A DNA stretch of 64,000 bases from JAFEDN01 sp963697455 (GTDB lineage Bacteria > Pseudomonadota > Gammaproteobacteria > Coxiellales > Coxiellaceae): NCBI GenBank assembly GCA_963697455.1, contig CAVOOI010000007.1, positions 62,001 to 126,000 on the forward strand. The letters are read 5' to 3'. Both the position numbers and the translations under genes were made by a program. Below, piece after piece: positions 1 to 10,306 of the stretch (positions are counted from its first letter, which is position 1; each line of letters starts with the position of its first letter). The notes beneath the pieces were generated by a model. It saw only the letters and a list, made by a program, of their open reading frames with translations, had not been told where the DNA came from and made no database searches.

Positions 1-27
1 ACTGCCCCTCAGTCACAGCAACCGCTT

Positions 28-2286
28 ATGCCTAAACCGGCGGGATTGGAATTAAAATCATCCGGGAGATTTAATTATAAAGAAATCTTGGATTTAAAAC
101 CGGAAATGGCCACCATCATAGCGGAAGTGAAAACAAAAATCACGTCTGAGCTCATTAAGGAACATTCGACATTAATTGGCGAATTAGGTAAAGCAAACGG
201 TGCGTTAAAGAAACTCACGCCAGAGGAGGAAAATGTCGAATCTATAAAGAAAAGTCTCGCTTACATCCTTGAATTCTTTACTCATGCGAACCACGTACTC
301 GAACTAGACATCATAGACGACTTTTTTTTTAAAATAAAATCATTCATTAGCTACCATATACTTCCCGTCCATGATAACTCGATAGAGTCACTGACAGAGG
401 TTATTGATGAAGCTGACCGCCAAGTTAAAGAATCAAAAAAGTTTAATAAATATAATGAATTAAAATCACTGAATATAAACGCTGCCGCCGCAAGAAAAGC
501 GGATGAACTCATTTTTCAAGCAAGTGAGCGTGATATCAGTTACGCAACTCCGGCACAAGTGGCGCCCATTACCAGATTTTTTGCGGATGTCCTCGAAAAT
601 TTTTTTGAAAACAGTCGGCGCGATCCAGAAATCATTGCTTTACAAGGAAAAATGTTCAATATCATTGACAAACTTTACGTTACATTTTTCAAGAATGAGA
701 TCTTGTTTGTCGATTGTTTAAAATCAAAATACTACTGGGCGTTCAGCTTCTCACACAGTCCCGAAACGATGGAAAAATTTTTCTCCTCAATAGATGAAAT
801 AATACTACTCGACAGTCAAGAGCTTGTTCATCAAGGTAATAAACTTGATCTTTTGGGTAACCTAGCCACCCGCTGCATGGACTGTGTCACTAAATGGGAT
901 GATTCACTAACCGCCGAGCAGTTAGCATTATTTATGGAAAAAATATTAACTATTGCTTCTGAAATAATTGAGATTTATACCCGTATATCCAATGAATTGA
1001 CACTGAAAAGCAACGCCGGCAATTACAGCAAAATTGTCTATGACAACCTTGCTGCGCTGATATTTTGTTGCGGAAGAGCTCTTCCGCAACAAGAATTACA
1101 TTACCACTACTTGCTTGAAAATTTAATAGACTCGTTAAAACGCATCATTGGCATGAACACGCAAACGATTTTGACCGAAGACCAAGCTAGCCCGGCTTTA
1201 GATATAATTACTCGCTACATGGCTGTCGCTGCTTTAGTAAAAAACAACCGGTTTGACGATTTTGTTGACATCAGTATGCAGTTCGCGCCTAAGTTAATGA
1301 CAGTAAAGATCATCGGTTATCGCACCTTTATTGCCAAACAACATCATTCCAAGAATTTATTCAATAACTCAGGGCCGCCAATTTTAACTGCTCCTTCTCC
1401 ACTAAAAGAACAAAAATATCCCGTTGCACCTACCTCACCCCCACCCAGCGATCTCGATAAATTAACTGCGTCTACCACTAATTTGCAGCAATTGCTTGTG
1501 GAAAAAAATAAAACATTACTGGAGATGAAAGAAAAATTGCAAAAAACTACTGAAAAGCGGCAAACTTTGCAGAAACAAGCAACCACCCTACAGTCCACCA
1601 TCCAAGTTCAAAGCCAGGAACTTGAAAAAACCAACCAGCAGATATCCAGTAAAAAATCTTTATTTCAGCAAACTCAAGAAAAGTTAAAGACCTTGCCTCA
1701 AACCGATCAATTAAAAACTCTAGGCGAGGCTCATGCACAACAGCTCGATGCGCTTGAAAAAAAACATGCCGAAAAAATTCAGCAAATGGCGTTAGATCCC
1801 AATCAATCAGGAAAATTTCAACAACTCACCATGAAAGCCTCCACTCTCCAGCAGAAACTCAAGCAAACCACGGCTGCTGTTACTCTAACCCATAAAACTA
1901 TCGAAGAGGTCCGTCGGGATTTGGTTACAACGCAAGCACAAAGGGTACCAGTTCAAGAGAGTTTCGATAATGCACACGCCAGAATTTGCGCGCTGCAACA
2001 GGCTTTAAAAGCTAGAACTCAAGAACTCCACCGCAGTCAAGCCACCGCAGAAAAATTGCAGCAAATTGGCGGGGCCCAGCGAGTGCAAAATATCTCTGAA
2101 GTACAAACAATCCAACAAGAAATAGCATTCTTGGAAAATCCCCCTCCTGTTTACCAACCTCTTCCTGTTCTCCCGACGCCAATGCTGGGGGTGCAGTATT
2201 GGCAGCCTGGTTTTTCGTTTACTCCGATGCAAAGGCAACAAAAAAACAATAATAGTCCATTGCCATCAATCAAACTAACAAAATAA
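28..2286 (+). CDS. Large coiled-coil protein, possible effector; 5' end may be outside the window
   Basis: No family recognised. The 752-residue product has a mixed helical N-terminal two thirds, a proline-rich linker near residues 450-475 (APTSPPPS), and then a long Lys/Glu/Gln-rich heptad-like stretch (about 475-690) typical of a coiled coil. It ends in a low-complexity Pro/Gln tail containing WQPGFSFTP. There is no signal peptide or membrane segment. The frame is open from base 1, so the true start could lie upstream of the ATG at 28, and no clear Shine-Dalgarno sequence precedes that ATG. The next gene, 22 bp downstream, is also coiled-coil and has the same tail motif, so the pair look like tandem paralogues. 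An effector or structural role is inference only. Confidence 0.7.
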   Translation: MPKPAGLELKSSGRFNYKEILDLKPEMATIIAEVKTKITSELIKEHSTLIGELGKANGALKKLTPEEENVESIKKSLAYILEFFTHANHVLELDIIDDFFFKIKSFISYHILPVHDNSIESLTEVIDEADRQVKESKKFNKYNELKSLNINAAAARKADELIFQASERDISYATPAQVAPITRFFADVLENFFENSRRDPEIIALQGKMFNIIDKLYVTFFKNEILFVDCLKSKYYWAFSFSHSPETMEKFFSSIDEIILLDSQELVHQGNKLDLLGNLATRCMDCVTKWDDSLTAEQLALFMEKILTIASEIIEIYTRISNELTLKSNAGNYSKIVYDNLAALIFCCGRALPQQELHYHYLLENLIDSLKRIIGMNTQTILTEDQASPALDIITRYMAVAALVKNNRFDDFVDISMQFAPKLMTVKIIGYRTFIAKQHHSKNLFNNSGPPILTAPSPLKEQKYPVAPTSPPPSDLDKLTASTTNLQQLLVEKNKTLLEMKEKLQKTTEKRQTLQKQATTLQSTIQVQSQELEKTNQQISSKKSLFQQTQEKLKTLPQTDQLKTLGEAHAQQLDALEKKHAEKIQQMALDPNQSGKFQQLTMKASTLQQKLKQTTAAVTLTHKTIEEVRRDLVTTQAQRVPVQESFDNAHARICALQQALKARTQELHRSQATAEKLQQIGGAQRVQNISEVQTIQQEIAFLENPPPVYQPLPVLPTPMLGVQYWQPGFSFTPMQRQQKNNNSPLPSIKLTK

Positions 2287-2308
2287 TAAAAGACTAAAGG
2301 AAAACTTT

Positions 2309-3215
2309 ATGACAAGAGACAATCTCCAAAAAATATCGCCAGGAAAGCCGGAAGAAAAATCAGCCTCTCCTGAATTGAAAAATCTAGAAGCCAAAAAACC
2401 AGCGGATGATATTGCTAAGTTAAAGAAAACGCAACGGAACTTAGAGCAATCGCTGCATGATATAAATAAAGAATTGAAAAGCGTGAAAAGCCAGCTTAAC
2501 GCATCTGAGAAAGAACTTAAAAACCTGCAGGAGAAAACTAATCATGAGCAAAAAATCATTGAGGAACAGAGCCTAGAACTTAAAATGGCCAAACAAGAAT
2601 TGTGTTCGCAAAATTCTTTATATCAAAAGAGCCAACAGGAACTGCTGACCCGCACCGAATTATCCACTACCAGCGCCACCTTGAAAAGTGTTCATGCAGC
2701 AGAGCTTAAACAAGCGCATCGCCGACATACCGGTGACATCCAAAAGACTGAACAAAAGCTCGCGAAATTAACCACTGAACTGGAAGGCAATTTAACCCAA
2801 GCAGAGAGTATTTTAATCCAAGATCAAAAATGCTTAGAAAAAATTCGCTATCAATGTGTTGATGAAATTCAACAATTAGAACACTCTCAAAAATCTCTTG
2901 AGGAAGCAAAGGCCTGTATTCTACGGCTAAGAAGCGGACTTAAGAGAAACAGAACAGTCTTTAGCCACCAGTCTGGGAAATACGCAAAGACTTAAGGGAG
3001 ACTTGGACGCCGATCAAGTGGCTCACCACAAAAAAATGGTAGCGCTTCACAGAAGAAAAGTACACTTACAAGAACAAAATGTCATCCAAACCACATCCAG
3101 TACTTGGCAGCCCAACTTCTCATTTACCCAACCGCAACCGTCTTCCCAGCTAGCCTATACGGAAACCGATGTGCAGGTGATTCAAACGTTGTTTAACAAA
3201 CCGTGGGGGACGTGA
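2309..3215 (+). CDS. Second coiled-coil protein, frameshifted as read
   Basis: The first frame (2309-2995) encodes 228 residues of Lys/Glu/Gln-rich coiled coil but ends in out-of-character sequence (KRNRTVFSHQSGKYAKT). The +1 frame continues the coiled coil from about 2940 (LRETEQSLATSLGNTQRL) and runs to 3215. It ends with WQPNFSFTQ, matching WQPGFSFTP in the upstream protein. One single-base indel between about 2930 and 2950 therefore splits one gene of about 300 codons. AAGGAAAAC lies just before the ATG. The 3' end overlaps the convergent 5'-nucleotidase gene by 34 bp. Function unknown. Confidence 0.6.
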
Positions 3216-4075
3216 GCGGTGGCTACCCGGCTGCGGGCTTTTTCACAATGGCCTGGCTGATCATCGAAAAAGATATCGGCGCCGAAAGCGTGCAAGAACT
3301 CGCTTTTATCAAGGCCGCCGAGGAAAAAGGCTTCGTCGATGCGAATTTGCCATGATCTTAATGTCCGTATTGGGCGCTCATGCGCAGGCGCTTGACGGGC
3401 AGTTACTAAGGCCGTTCGCAGTGGCGAATTATCTGCGGGCAAATGTTTTTGTAATTTTTGTAATGCCGACAAGAAACCTTTAAATGGACCTCCGGAGAGA
3501 GGCTGTTGCGCAGCGAGTTTTTCACTCGCGGTAAAAGCATTTAATCCTTGTTCTTGAAAAACCCGTTCCGCTTCATCAGAAAACAGCACGGCGTCACCAT
3601 CAAAAGCAAACCGTAATTCGTTAAGGTGGCGGTCTTCGTTATTCGAGGGCAAGATGGTGGCTGCAGCACAGTTTGCCATCAACGCATCTTTCACATCCTG
3701 GCTGTTAACCGAAAGAAATAAATGCGAACCGAAAGCGCTAACATACTGGTAAGGGCTCTGGCCGCCGGTGAAAGCTGCGCGAGTGATTTCTAATCCGTAG
3801 TGTTCAATGCTGTTAAAAATGCGTAAACCAGTATCAGCGCTGTTACGTGAAAGAAGAATGACTTCGACTAAATCGCCATACTGGTTAAGGTTTAAGAATT
3901 TTTTGACTAAAGGGAAAGCCACTCCCGGCGTGAGTATTTCATTTTCATGTTTAATTTGATATTGCGCGTATTCTTCAACCCCACGCGATTCGAATACCTG
4001 ATTACTTTCATCTAAATTAAATAATGCCCGTGAAGAGATGGCGACGATCAATTTATGCGAAATATCTATGCTCAT
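3182..4075 (-). CDS. 5'-nucleotidase (cytosolic NT5C1-like family)
   Basis: This 297-residue protein resembles the cytosolic 5'-nucleotidase family, which dephosphorylates nucleoside monophosphates. A HAD-like acidic motif is visible in RFAFDGDAVLFSDEAE (middle of the protein), and a second acidic site in ADIFFDDQPGHC near the C terminus. The N-terminal half carries KLIVAISSRALFNLDESN, an opening typical of the family. There is no signal peptide, so it is probably cytoplasmic. The ATG is preceded by AGGA at good spacing. It lies 26 bp downstream of the addA-like gene on the same strand, so the two are probably cotranscribed. Family assignment is from recognised motifs; substrate is not determined. 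Confidence 0.75.
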   Translation of the reverse strand: MSIDISHKLIVAISSRALFNLDESNQVFESRGVEEYAQYQIKHENEILTPGVAFPLVKKFLNLNQYGDLVEVILLSRNSADTGLRIFNSIEHYGLEITRAAFTGGQSPYQYVSAFGSHLFLSVNSQDVKDALMANCAAATILPSNNEDRHLNELRFAFDGDAVLFSDEAERVFQEQGLNAFTASEKLAAQQPLSGGPFKGFLSALQKLQKHLPADNSPLRTALVTARQAPAHERPIRTLRSWQIRIDEAFFLGGLDKSEFLHAFGADIFFDDQPGHCEKARSRVATAHVPHGLLNNV

Positions 4076-4101
4076 TAATTATTCCTATAAACAAGTTTTT
4101 C

Positions 4102-7100
4102 TTATGATGCATTATATTCCCACTCTTTCCAAGTACGGGAAAGTGGAAAATACAACCCCAATCGGATTGGTCGAGATTCTTTCAGGGCTATAATTTCTGC
4201 ATAACGGTGAAGTTGGGCGGAGTAAATAGCCATATTTTCCTCAGTAGCCTCACCGGTTTTGTAATCAATAATCCAGCGCACATCGGCGGCGTCAACAAAA
4301 GTTCGATCGAGGATAACCTGGACCACTTCGTTATTAAGCAACGCGCTGAGTGCGTATTCATTTCTGGATTCATGATGTTCTGCGGATAAAATCCATTGTC
4401 CGCGAGGATCTTGCTGAATATTTTTTAAAGCCAGTTGAATCATGGATACAGATTCCGGTATTGCGTGACTCGGTAATCCTAATTGCCGCAAGCGTTTTTC
4501 CCAAAAATGATTCTCCCTTGGTTTTGCAAGAGCCAATGCTTCATGAATCGCGATGCCAATTCCAGCCGCCTGCTTTTCTCGAAGCTTAAATTCAAATCTC
4601 GAAGAATCAGGTATTACAGATGTAGAAGCAATTTCATAGTTATTTAGTAAATTTTGGGGTAGCTGCCAATCTGCGGTCAAACGCTGAAAATGACTCGACG
4701 GCTGAGTATTTTGCGCTGTCTTGCTAGAGTCGATTTTATCTTCCTCTGGCAATTGTTCACGAAAATATGGCCACAGCATCTGCAAGAAACTGCCGGTTGA
4801 TGGTTTATAGTCGGTTGCTGCTGGAGTGCTCGGCAGCACGGCCAGTAAATGTAAAGATTGTCTAGCTCTGGTGGTGGCTACGTACATTAAACGCCCCATC
4901 TCATAGGCAAGTTTCCTATGTTCGATTTTTTTGAGATAAGCATACGTGGGATCATTTTCAGCCGCAGCCTCTTTAATCGGGGCCAAGATCAAATCGCTGC
5001 CTTGGTGAGTGTTCACCCGTTCCATCCATAATAATAAACGGCGATTGTCCGAGTTAGGTTTCCGCTGTAATTCAGGGAGAATAACATGCTCAAATTCCAA
5101 GCCTTTTGCTTTATGAATAGTCATAATTTGCAAGTTTGAATCTGCATTGCGATCAGGTGTGGCGTAAAGCCGGTTCAATTGTTCATTCAGCAAGCGCGAG
5201 TTAAACGGCTTTCCTGCTTGTACCAATTGGTGAAGTTGTTCGAAATAAGCCTTGGCATTAATAAGTTGATTGCTATGAGTCAAACCCGCTGGCCCTCCGA
5301 GAGCCATCCATACGCCTTCGACCCATTCAGCTAACGGCAACCGGCCACGGTTGGATAATGCTTGCGAGAGAACAGGCACGACTCGTTGTAAACGTTGCCG
5401 AGCGTCGTCGCTTAAACCATTGAGTTGGGAAAAATTCAGTAAAGACTCATAAATTGTTTTACGTTCGCTGTTTTCTGCAATCAGATGAATGTCATTTAAG
5501 ATTAATCCGCAATAAGGTGCGCGTAAGATTGCTAACCATGCGACGCGGTCAGCCCGATGGTGGAGGGCGCGAGTGAGTGCTGCTAAATCTTGAATCTCAC
5601 TGCGTTGCGCCAGCAAATCGATTTCTACCGCTTGAAATCTAATTTGCGCTGCTTGCAAGGCCGGAATAATAGCGGCTAAATGCGAGCGTGAACGAACTAA
5701 TATTGCAATTTTCCCTGCAGGATCATGTTCACGGCATTTATGAATAATCTGGATAATCTGCTGTGCTTCTTCGCCGGCGTCTATGCAACCATAACAGGAA
5801 ACAGCCGGCGCGGCGGTTTGCAGTTGCGTGGCAGTGGCTGCTTTGTAAGGGATCGCTCCGCTGGTTAAATTAGCTTCTGCTGGAAGGATTTGCGGAAAAA
5901 TTTGGTTAAACCACGCAATAAGCTGTTCTCCAGAACGAAAATTAAATGACAACTGTAACGAAGTTAAGCGAATATTTTGGATGCCTTGCTGCAGGGTTCG
6001 TAAAAATAATCCTACCTCCGCATTACGGAACCGGTAAATCGATTGCATAGGATCCCCGACTAAAAAAATACTTCGCCCATCTCCAGGTTCCCAGCCGAGC
6101 AGTAATTTTTCGATTAATTTAAATTGTGCTACTGAAGTATCTTGAAATTCATCTACCAATAAATGGCGGATTCGATAATCTAATGCTAATGCAAGATCTG
6201 TGGGCTGATGTTCTTCGCCTAATGCCCGGGAAGCAGCTAAGCCCATTTCAATAAAATCCATTACACCTTGTTGTTGAAAAAGAAGCTGTAGTTGAGCGGC
6301 TAATAGCGGCAATACTTCAATCAGTGCGGTGATAATCCGCCATTGGGCATCGCTGTAGCGGATAGGAGGACAAGCTGCTATTTCCTGCAAATGTGCTTGT
6401 AAAACTTTATGATCGCTTAAGGTTGTTAAAATAATTTCAAATGCTTTTTTTTCAGCGGTTTTTGGCGGAAAACCGGTTTGGATAGTGATCGTCTTCCGCC
6501 ATTCGCCTTCGGCAGTCAACAAAGCTTGGGCTAATCCCCGCCAAGTTTCAAGTTCGGCGGTTGATACCGCAGGAAAAGCAGTCAGATCCGCCCAACGCGA
6601 CAATCGATGCGAAGGCGCAGCCGTTTGCAAATTTTTACCAGCGAAACGCAACAAAGACAATAACTGTGTTTTTAAGTGAGCAGGAAGTTGCTGATCGGCT
6701 GCTTGTAAAATATCATGAGCCAATTGCGAAAGCCCGTGGTCCATTTTTTGGCGAAGCTGAGGCAGGGAAGCATGATAGACGATATGCGGCAGCCATTGTT
6801 CGCGTTTTGCTAATAATTCGATGCATAATTCGGTTAATTGAGTTGCGTTATTATCTAAGTGAGTGAGCAATTCCACTGGAGTAGAGTTCAGAATAATTTC
6901 GCGAACGGCTTGTTCATAATCAGGTAGTGGGTTTTCAACGATGCGTGCAGGCGCGCCATAGCCGGCGAGTAACGGCATCCGCATACTGAGTTGAGCGCAC
7001 AGTGCATCGATGGTCAAAATTCTTAATCGTTGAGGATTCTCGATTATTCCCCAATGATAATGCTGGTTTTTATTGAGGACATTGCGGGCTAGTTCCCAGG

Positions 7101-7379
7101 TGGTTAATTGATGTTGAGCAGTGGGGGGATCTGGATTTTCAGCCAATTGTAACGCTGATATTATCCGTTCGCGCATTTGCGCCGCTGCCTTGCGAGTGAA
7201 GGTGAGAGCGATAATTTCTTCTGGAACTCACAAGCCTTACCCAACAAAGATAAATAGCGCTGAGTGAGCAGCTCAGTTTTTCCAGACCCGGCAGGAGCTT
7301 GCACAATAAAAGATTGCCCCGGATCTAGAGCCTCTTCTCGCACCTGCTGGTCGGATTTCTCAATAGCTTCAATTATCAT
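4102..7379 (-). CDS. addA: AddA/RecB-like UvrD-family helicase-nuclease, one frameshift
   Basis: Superfamily 1 helicase subunit of an AddAB-like double-strand-break processing pair. The N-terminal piece (7379-7161) holds Walker A (APAGSGKTELLTQRYL). The rest (7176-4102) holds motif II LVDEFQDTS, motif III GDPMQSIYRFRNAEV, MTIHKAKGLEFEHVILPE and VATTRARQSLHLL. A C-terminal PD-(D/E)XK nuclease core is seen in VRWIIDYKTGEA. The two frames join at about 7215-7230: restoring one G gives EVPEEIIALTFTRKAAAQ, a normal continuation. The repaired protein is about 1090 residues. The addB-like gene is upstream on the same strand, separated by a MITE-like repeat. The break removes Walker A from the main frame, so as read the enzyme would be inactive; a consensus error is equally possible. 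Confidence 0.8.
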
Positions 7380-7454
7380 ACATAGTCATTCCTTAAATAT
7401 AAACGGGGTCAAACCTTTTCTGTCCCGAACTTTCGAATATCAATGCATTTGCAA

Positions 7455-7608
7455 GTTAATATTTCCCGCCGCCGCCAAGCGCGCTAGCTAACGGGTGGCG
7501 GCGGAGTCTTTTGCGCGCGCAGCGAAGCGAGCACGGAAAAGACGCAGCCGACAGGCCCCGAAATGCGGTCTATCCGCAAAGGGCTTGGCGGCGGTGGGAA
7601 ATATTAAC
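7455..7608. repeat. MITE-like palindromic element, copy A (154 bp)
   Basis: The ends are inverted copies: GTTAATATTTCCCGCC on the left and GGGAAATATTAAC on the right, with GC-rich CCGCCGCC/GGCGGCGG extensions. The interior includes the palindrome GCGGTCTATCCGC and a hairpin-rich centre. The reverse complement is closely similar over its whole length to the element at 54489-54644. It contains no credible gene. It sits between addA-like and addB-like genes, ending about 20 bp from the addB stop. No clear target-site duplication is visible. Confidence 0.85.
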
Positions 7609-7627
7609 GATGTCTGGATAAAAATTG

Positions 7628-10306
7628 CTACCTCGCAAACTGAGTATTTTGTTGGTCATAAATCCGGCATAGGGATTGCAGATGGCATGTTCTGCAAGGC
7701 CTGCCGTTTTCGGCAGGATCAGTGGCCGCGTATCCGGCATGAAAGTCTGCGCCTAGTTTTTGTAAAACACGATTCCAATAGGTTAATAAATCCGTCCAAG
7801 TTTTTGGAGCTTCCTGGGCTTTTTTGTAAGAAGCTATACTCATCATACCGTCAGGATATGTACTTTTAGTGTCAAAATATTCAGCATGCAACCCTTTAAA
7901 GCTTAATTCACCAGTCCGGAGTTGAGCAAAAGCGACTCCAGAAAAATTATTTCTATGGTCAGAGTCCAGCGCATATAAAGGTAGTTGCGGCTGCTGTAAA
8001 CGTTCACCTAGCCAGTTTTGAATATCAGAGAGGCCGGTTTTATAGTCGATCAGCAATTGGCTACCATTGTCGAGCTGATCGATGCGGTCAATTTTTAAAT
8101 TCAAAGTTAACCCAGCCAATTCAATACAGCGTTCCGCTTCCTGTTCAATCACTTGAAATGGAGGGCGCTGTTTTTCTAAAGTTAACCATTCATTGAGTAG
8201 AGCAATTAAACGATTCTGCTCTATTTGAGCAAACGGAGATTCAGGTTGAGCTAATTGCTCGTGAATGACAGTGTTGACCAGGTTGATAAGCAGCTTATCT
8301 AAATTTTCTGAGTTTAATTTCAGTAAATTGTGCTGGTTTTTAAGATTGGCCCACAAACGATCTAAGGCATTGTGAATCAGTATGCCATGAGCCTTGGCAG
8401 AAATACCTAATTCCGGTTCGTTCAAAGCAGTGGCATGGAGTCTAAAATTAGCGAAGGCCCGAAACGGACATTCCGCTTGTTGGGTCAGGATTGCGCTGCC
8501 GCCACGAATTTTAAGGTTGGCGGTATGAGAGGGACCGTATTGGTCGTTAATTTGTTCGCGATTGCCGGAATTAAAAATTTGTTCGGCATAAAACAGCGGT
8601 AGATTAAATTCACCGATTAGATCAGATTGAGCAATGGCGCTGGAAATTAACCGGCTAAATCGTGCCGGTTGATCGGGGTCGTTGCTGGAGCAGCTCACCC
8701 AGATTTCGGGGGCTGAATGCAATAAGCGCTGAGTGATTCGTTGCGCGTAAAATAATTCACGTTGTGCTGAGCTGTGGGGCATGTGTTGTTGCACTTGCAA
8801 TAAATAGGGCAGGAAAGGATTAGGTTGAGCAGCAGGAGGCCAGCTCCGGTCGTCTAATCCCATAACCCATAATACATCAAAGTCAAAGCCGCTACTTTCG
8901 AGTACGCCTAGTATTTGAATTGAAGTCGTAGGCGCGGATTTTGACTGAAAAATAGTTTGCGCAGTTAAACGCTGTAAGCATTGCAGCGCAGTGGCGCGGG
9001 AGATTGGGCCAGTGACAATCTCGAGTTCGGCGAGTTCCGCAAATAATTCCTGCCAGCGGATTAGAATTTGGTATTCGAGACTATTGAGTTTGCGGCCACC
9101 GGGCCAACCGAGCGCATTCAATTGCTGAGTGAAGTAATTTGCCCACATCCGCGGAGATTGCAGTGAATCTGAGCATTGACTCACTGCGAAGAAATCACGC
9201 CAGCGTTTTAACCAAGTGTGTTTGGGATAATGAATTTGCCATTGAGTCAGCGCGGTAAATAATGCAGTGAAAGAGAGTTCAAATTTGCCAAGTTGACGGC
9301 ATTCAGCATCAAGTAGCGCTCCTAAATTAACATCGGTTTCATTTTGACAAAGGTATGGCGATTGCAATAAAGTGCTCAGTAATTCTAGAGGAATTTTTTC
9401 AATGTCTAAAGTTAAAACCTGCAATCCGGTAGAGATCACTGCAAATTCGCTGAGACTTTGGCCAGCAGAAATATTGAAAGGTAAGGGGGAGGATGACCCG
9501 CCTGGCAATTGGTTTTCAGGAACAAAAACTTGGTTAAAAATGCGTGTTACACTTGAGCGATGTTCAGTCAATTGCGGTATCACACAGCCCACCCGGGCAT
9601 GAGGGTTTTTTTCAAGCTGTTGTTTCGCCCAGTGAGCGATGTAAGTTATTTCAGTGTCTAGGTCCGCAAAAATTTGCGAATGGTAGTGGGGATTTTGTGA
9701 GGGCGAAATTATTTCGGTAACGGGTACAAACCGTTGAATTGCTGTTAACAGAGCTTCAAAAGCGGGGGTTAACTCATCAAAGCCAACGATCATCAACTTT
9801 TTAATATTCAATAAGTGAGCTTGATCCAAGGTTAAGGCCAATCGCTTAGGTAAAACCGCTTCACTAAGCCACCCTTGTTGTTGACAGGTCGTTATAAATT
9901 GATCTGCCCAGTAACAAAAAAGCTGAACCTCGGGTACTCCAGCAGTTTCATGCCGAATGTTTTCCAATGATCCTTGCCAGTGATTGAGTAGTTGCCAGGC
10001 TTGTTGAACGAGTAAGGTGGTGCTATTGACATGCAGGAAGGCGGCAAGAGATTGGGGAGTAGCTTGAATGATTTGTGACCATAGTTGTTGTTCTTGAGCG
10101 GGACTTAATATTTGTTCTGATCCAAAAGCATGAGAATGCCAAAGAATTTGGAGCCAGCTGTTGAAAGGCAAAATCTGCGGAGTCTCCCAAACCAGTTGAC
10201 CCTCACCTTGCTGTTGCTGATAATTTTGTCTAATGACCTGAGCCAGCCGCTGGTTCGCAGTCAGTATTATATTGCCCGGGTCAAATTGAATCGAAACTTT
10301 ATTCAT
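7628..10306 (-). CDS. AddB-like DNA repair nuclease subunit
   Basis: This intact 892-residue protein matches the proteobacterial AddB-like 'probable DNA repair protein' family, partner of a UvrD/RecB-type helicase. It has an inactive-helicase-like body (for example VLWVMGLDDRSWPP). A C-terminal RecB-type nuclease shows LKIDRIDQLDNGSQLLIDYKTG with the catalytic D and D-Y-K. Cysteines in AECPFRAF and in the final GRPCRTCHLQSLCRI form the expected iron-sulfur-type set. The ATG is preceded by AAGG. It is probably the first gene of an addB-addA-nucleotidase operon, with promoter in the gap 10307-10774. It acts in the cytoplasm on double-strand ends. Confidence 0.85.
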   Translation of the reverse strand: MNKVSIQFDPGNIILTANQRLAQVIRQNYQQQQGEGQLVWETPQILPFNSWLQILWHSHAFGSEQILSPAQEQQLWSQIIQATPQSLAAFLHVNSTTLLVQQAWQLLNHWQGSLENIRHETAGVPEVQLFCYWADQFITTCQQQGWLSEAVLPKRLALTLDQAHLLNIKKLMIVGFDELTPAFEALLTAIQRFVPVTEIISPSQNPHYHSQIFADLDTEITYIAHWAKQQLEKNPHARVGCVIPQLTEHRSSVTRIFNQVFVPENQLPGGSSSPLPFNISAGQSLSEFAVISTGLQVLTLDIEKIPLELLSTLLQSPYLCQNETDVNLGALLDAECRQLGKFELSFTALFTALTQWQIHYPKHTWLKRWRDFFAVSQCSDSLQSPRMWANYFTQQLNALGWPGGRKLNSLEYQILIRWQELFAELAELEIVTGPISRATALQCLQRLTAQTIFQSKSAPTTSIQILGVLESSGFDFDVLWVMGLDDRSWPPAAQPNPFLPYLLQVQQHMPHSSAQRELFYAQRITQRLLHSAPEIWVSCSSNDPDQPARFSRLISSAIAQSDLIGEFNLPLFYAEQIFNSGNREQINDQYGPSHTANLKIRGGSAILTQQAECPFRAFANFRLHATALNEPELGISAKAHGILIHNALDRLWANLKNQHNLLKLNSENLDKLLINLVNTVIHEQLAQPESPFAQIEQNRLIALLNEWLTLEKQRPPFQVIEQEAERCIELAGLTLNLKIDRIDQLDNGSQLLIDYKTGLSDIQNWLGERLQQPQLPLYALDSDHRNNFSGVAFAQLRTGELSFKGLHAEYFDTKSTYPDGMMSIASYKKAQEAPKTWTDLLTYWNRVLQKLGADFHAGYAATDPAENGRPCRTCHLQSLCRIYDQQNTQFAR

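Noticed and set aside
7495..7869. 124-codon frame over the MITE and the addB 3' end
   Set aside because: It runs through the repeat and antisense to addB; its protein has no coherent features.
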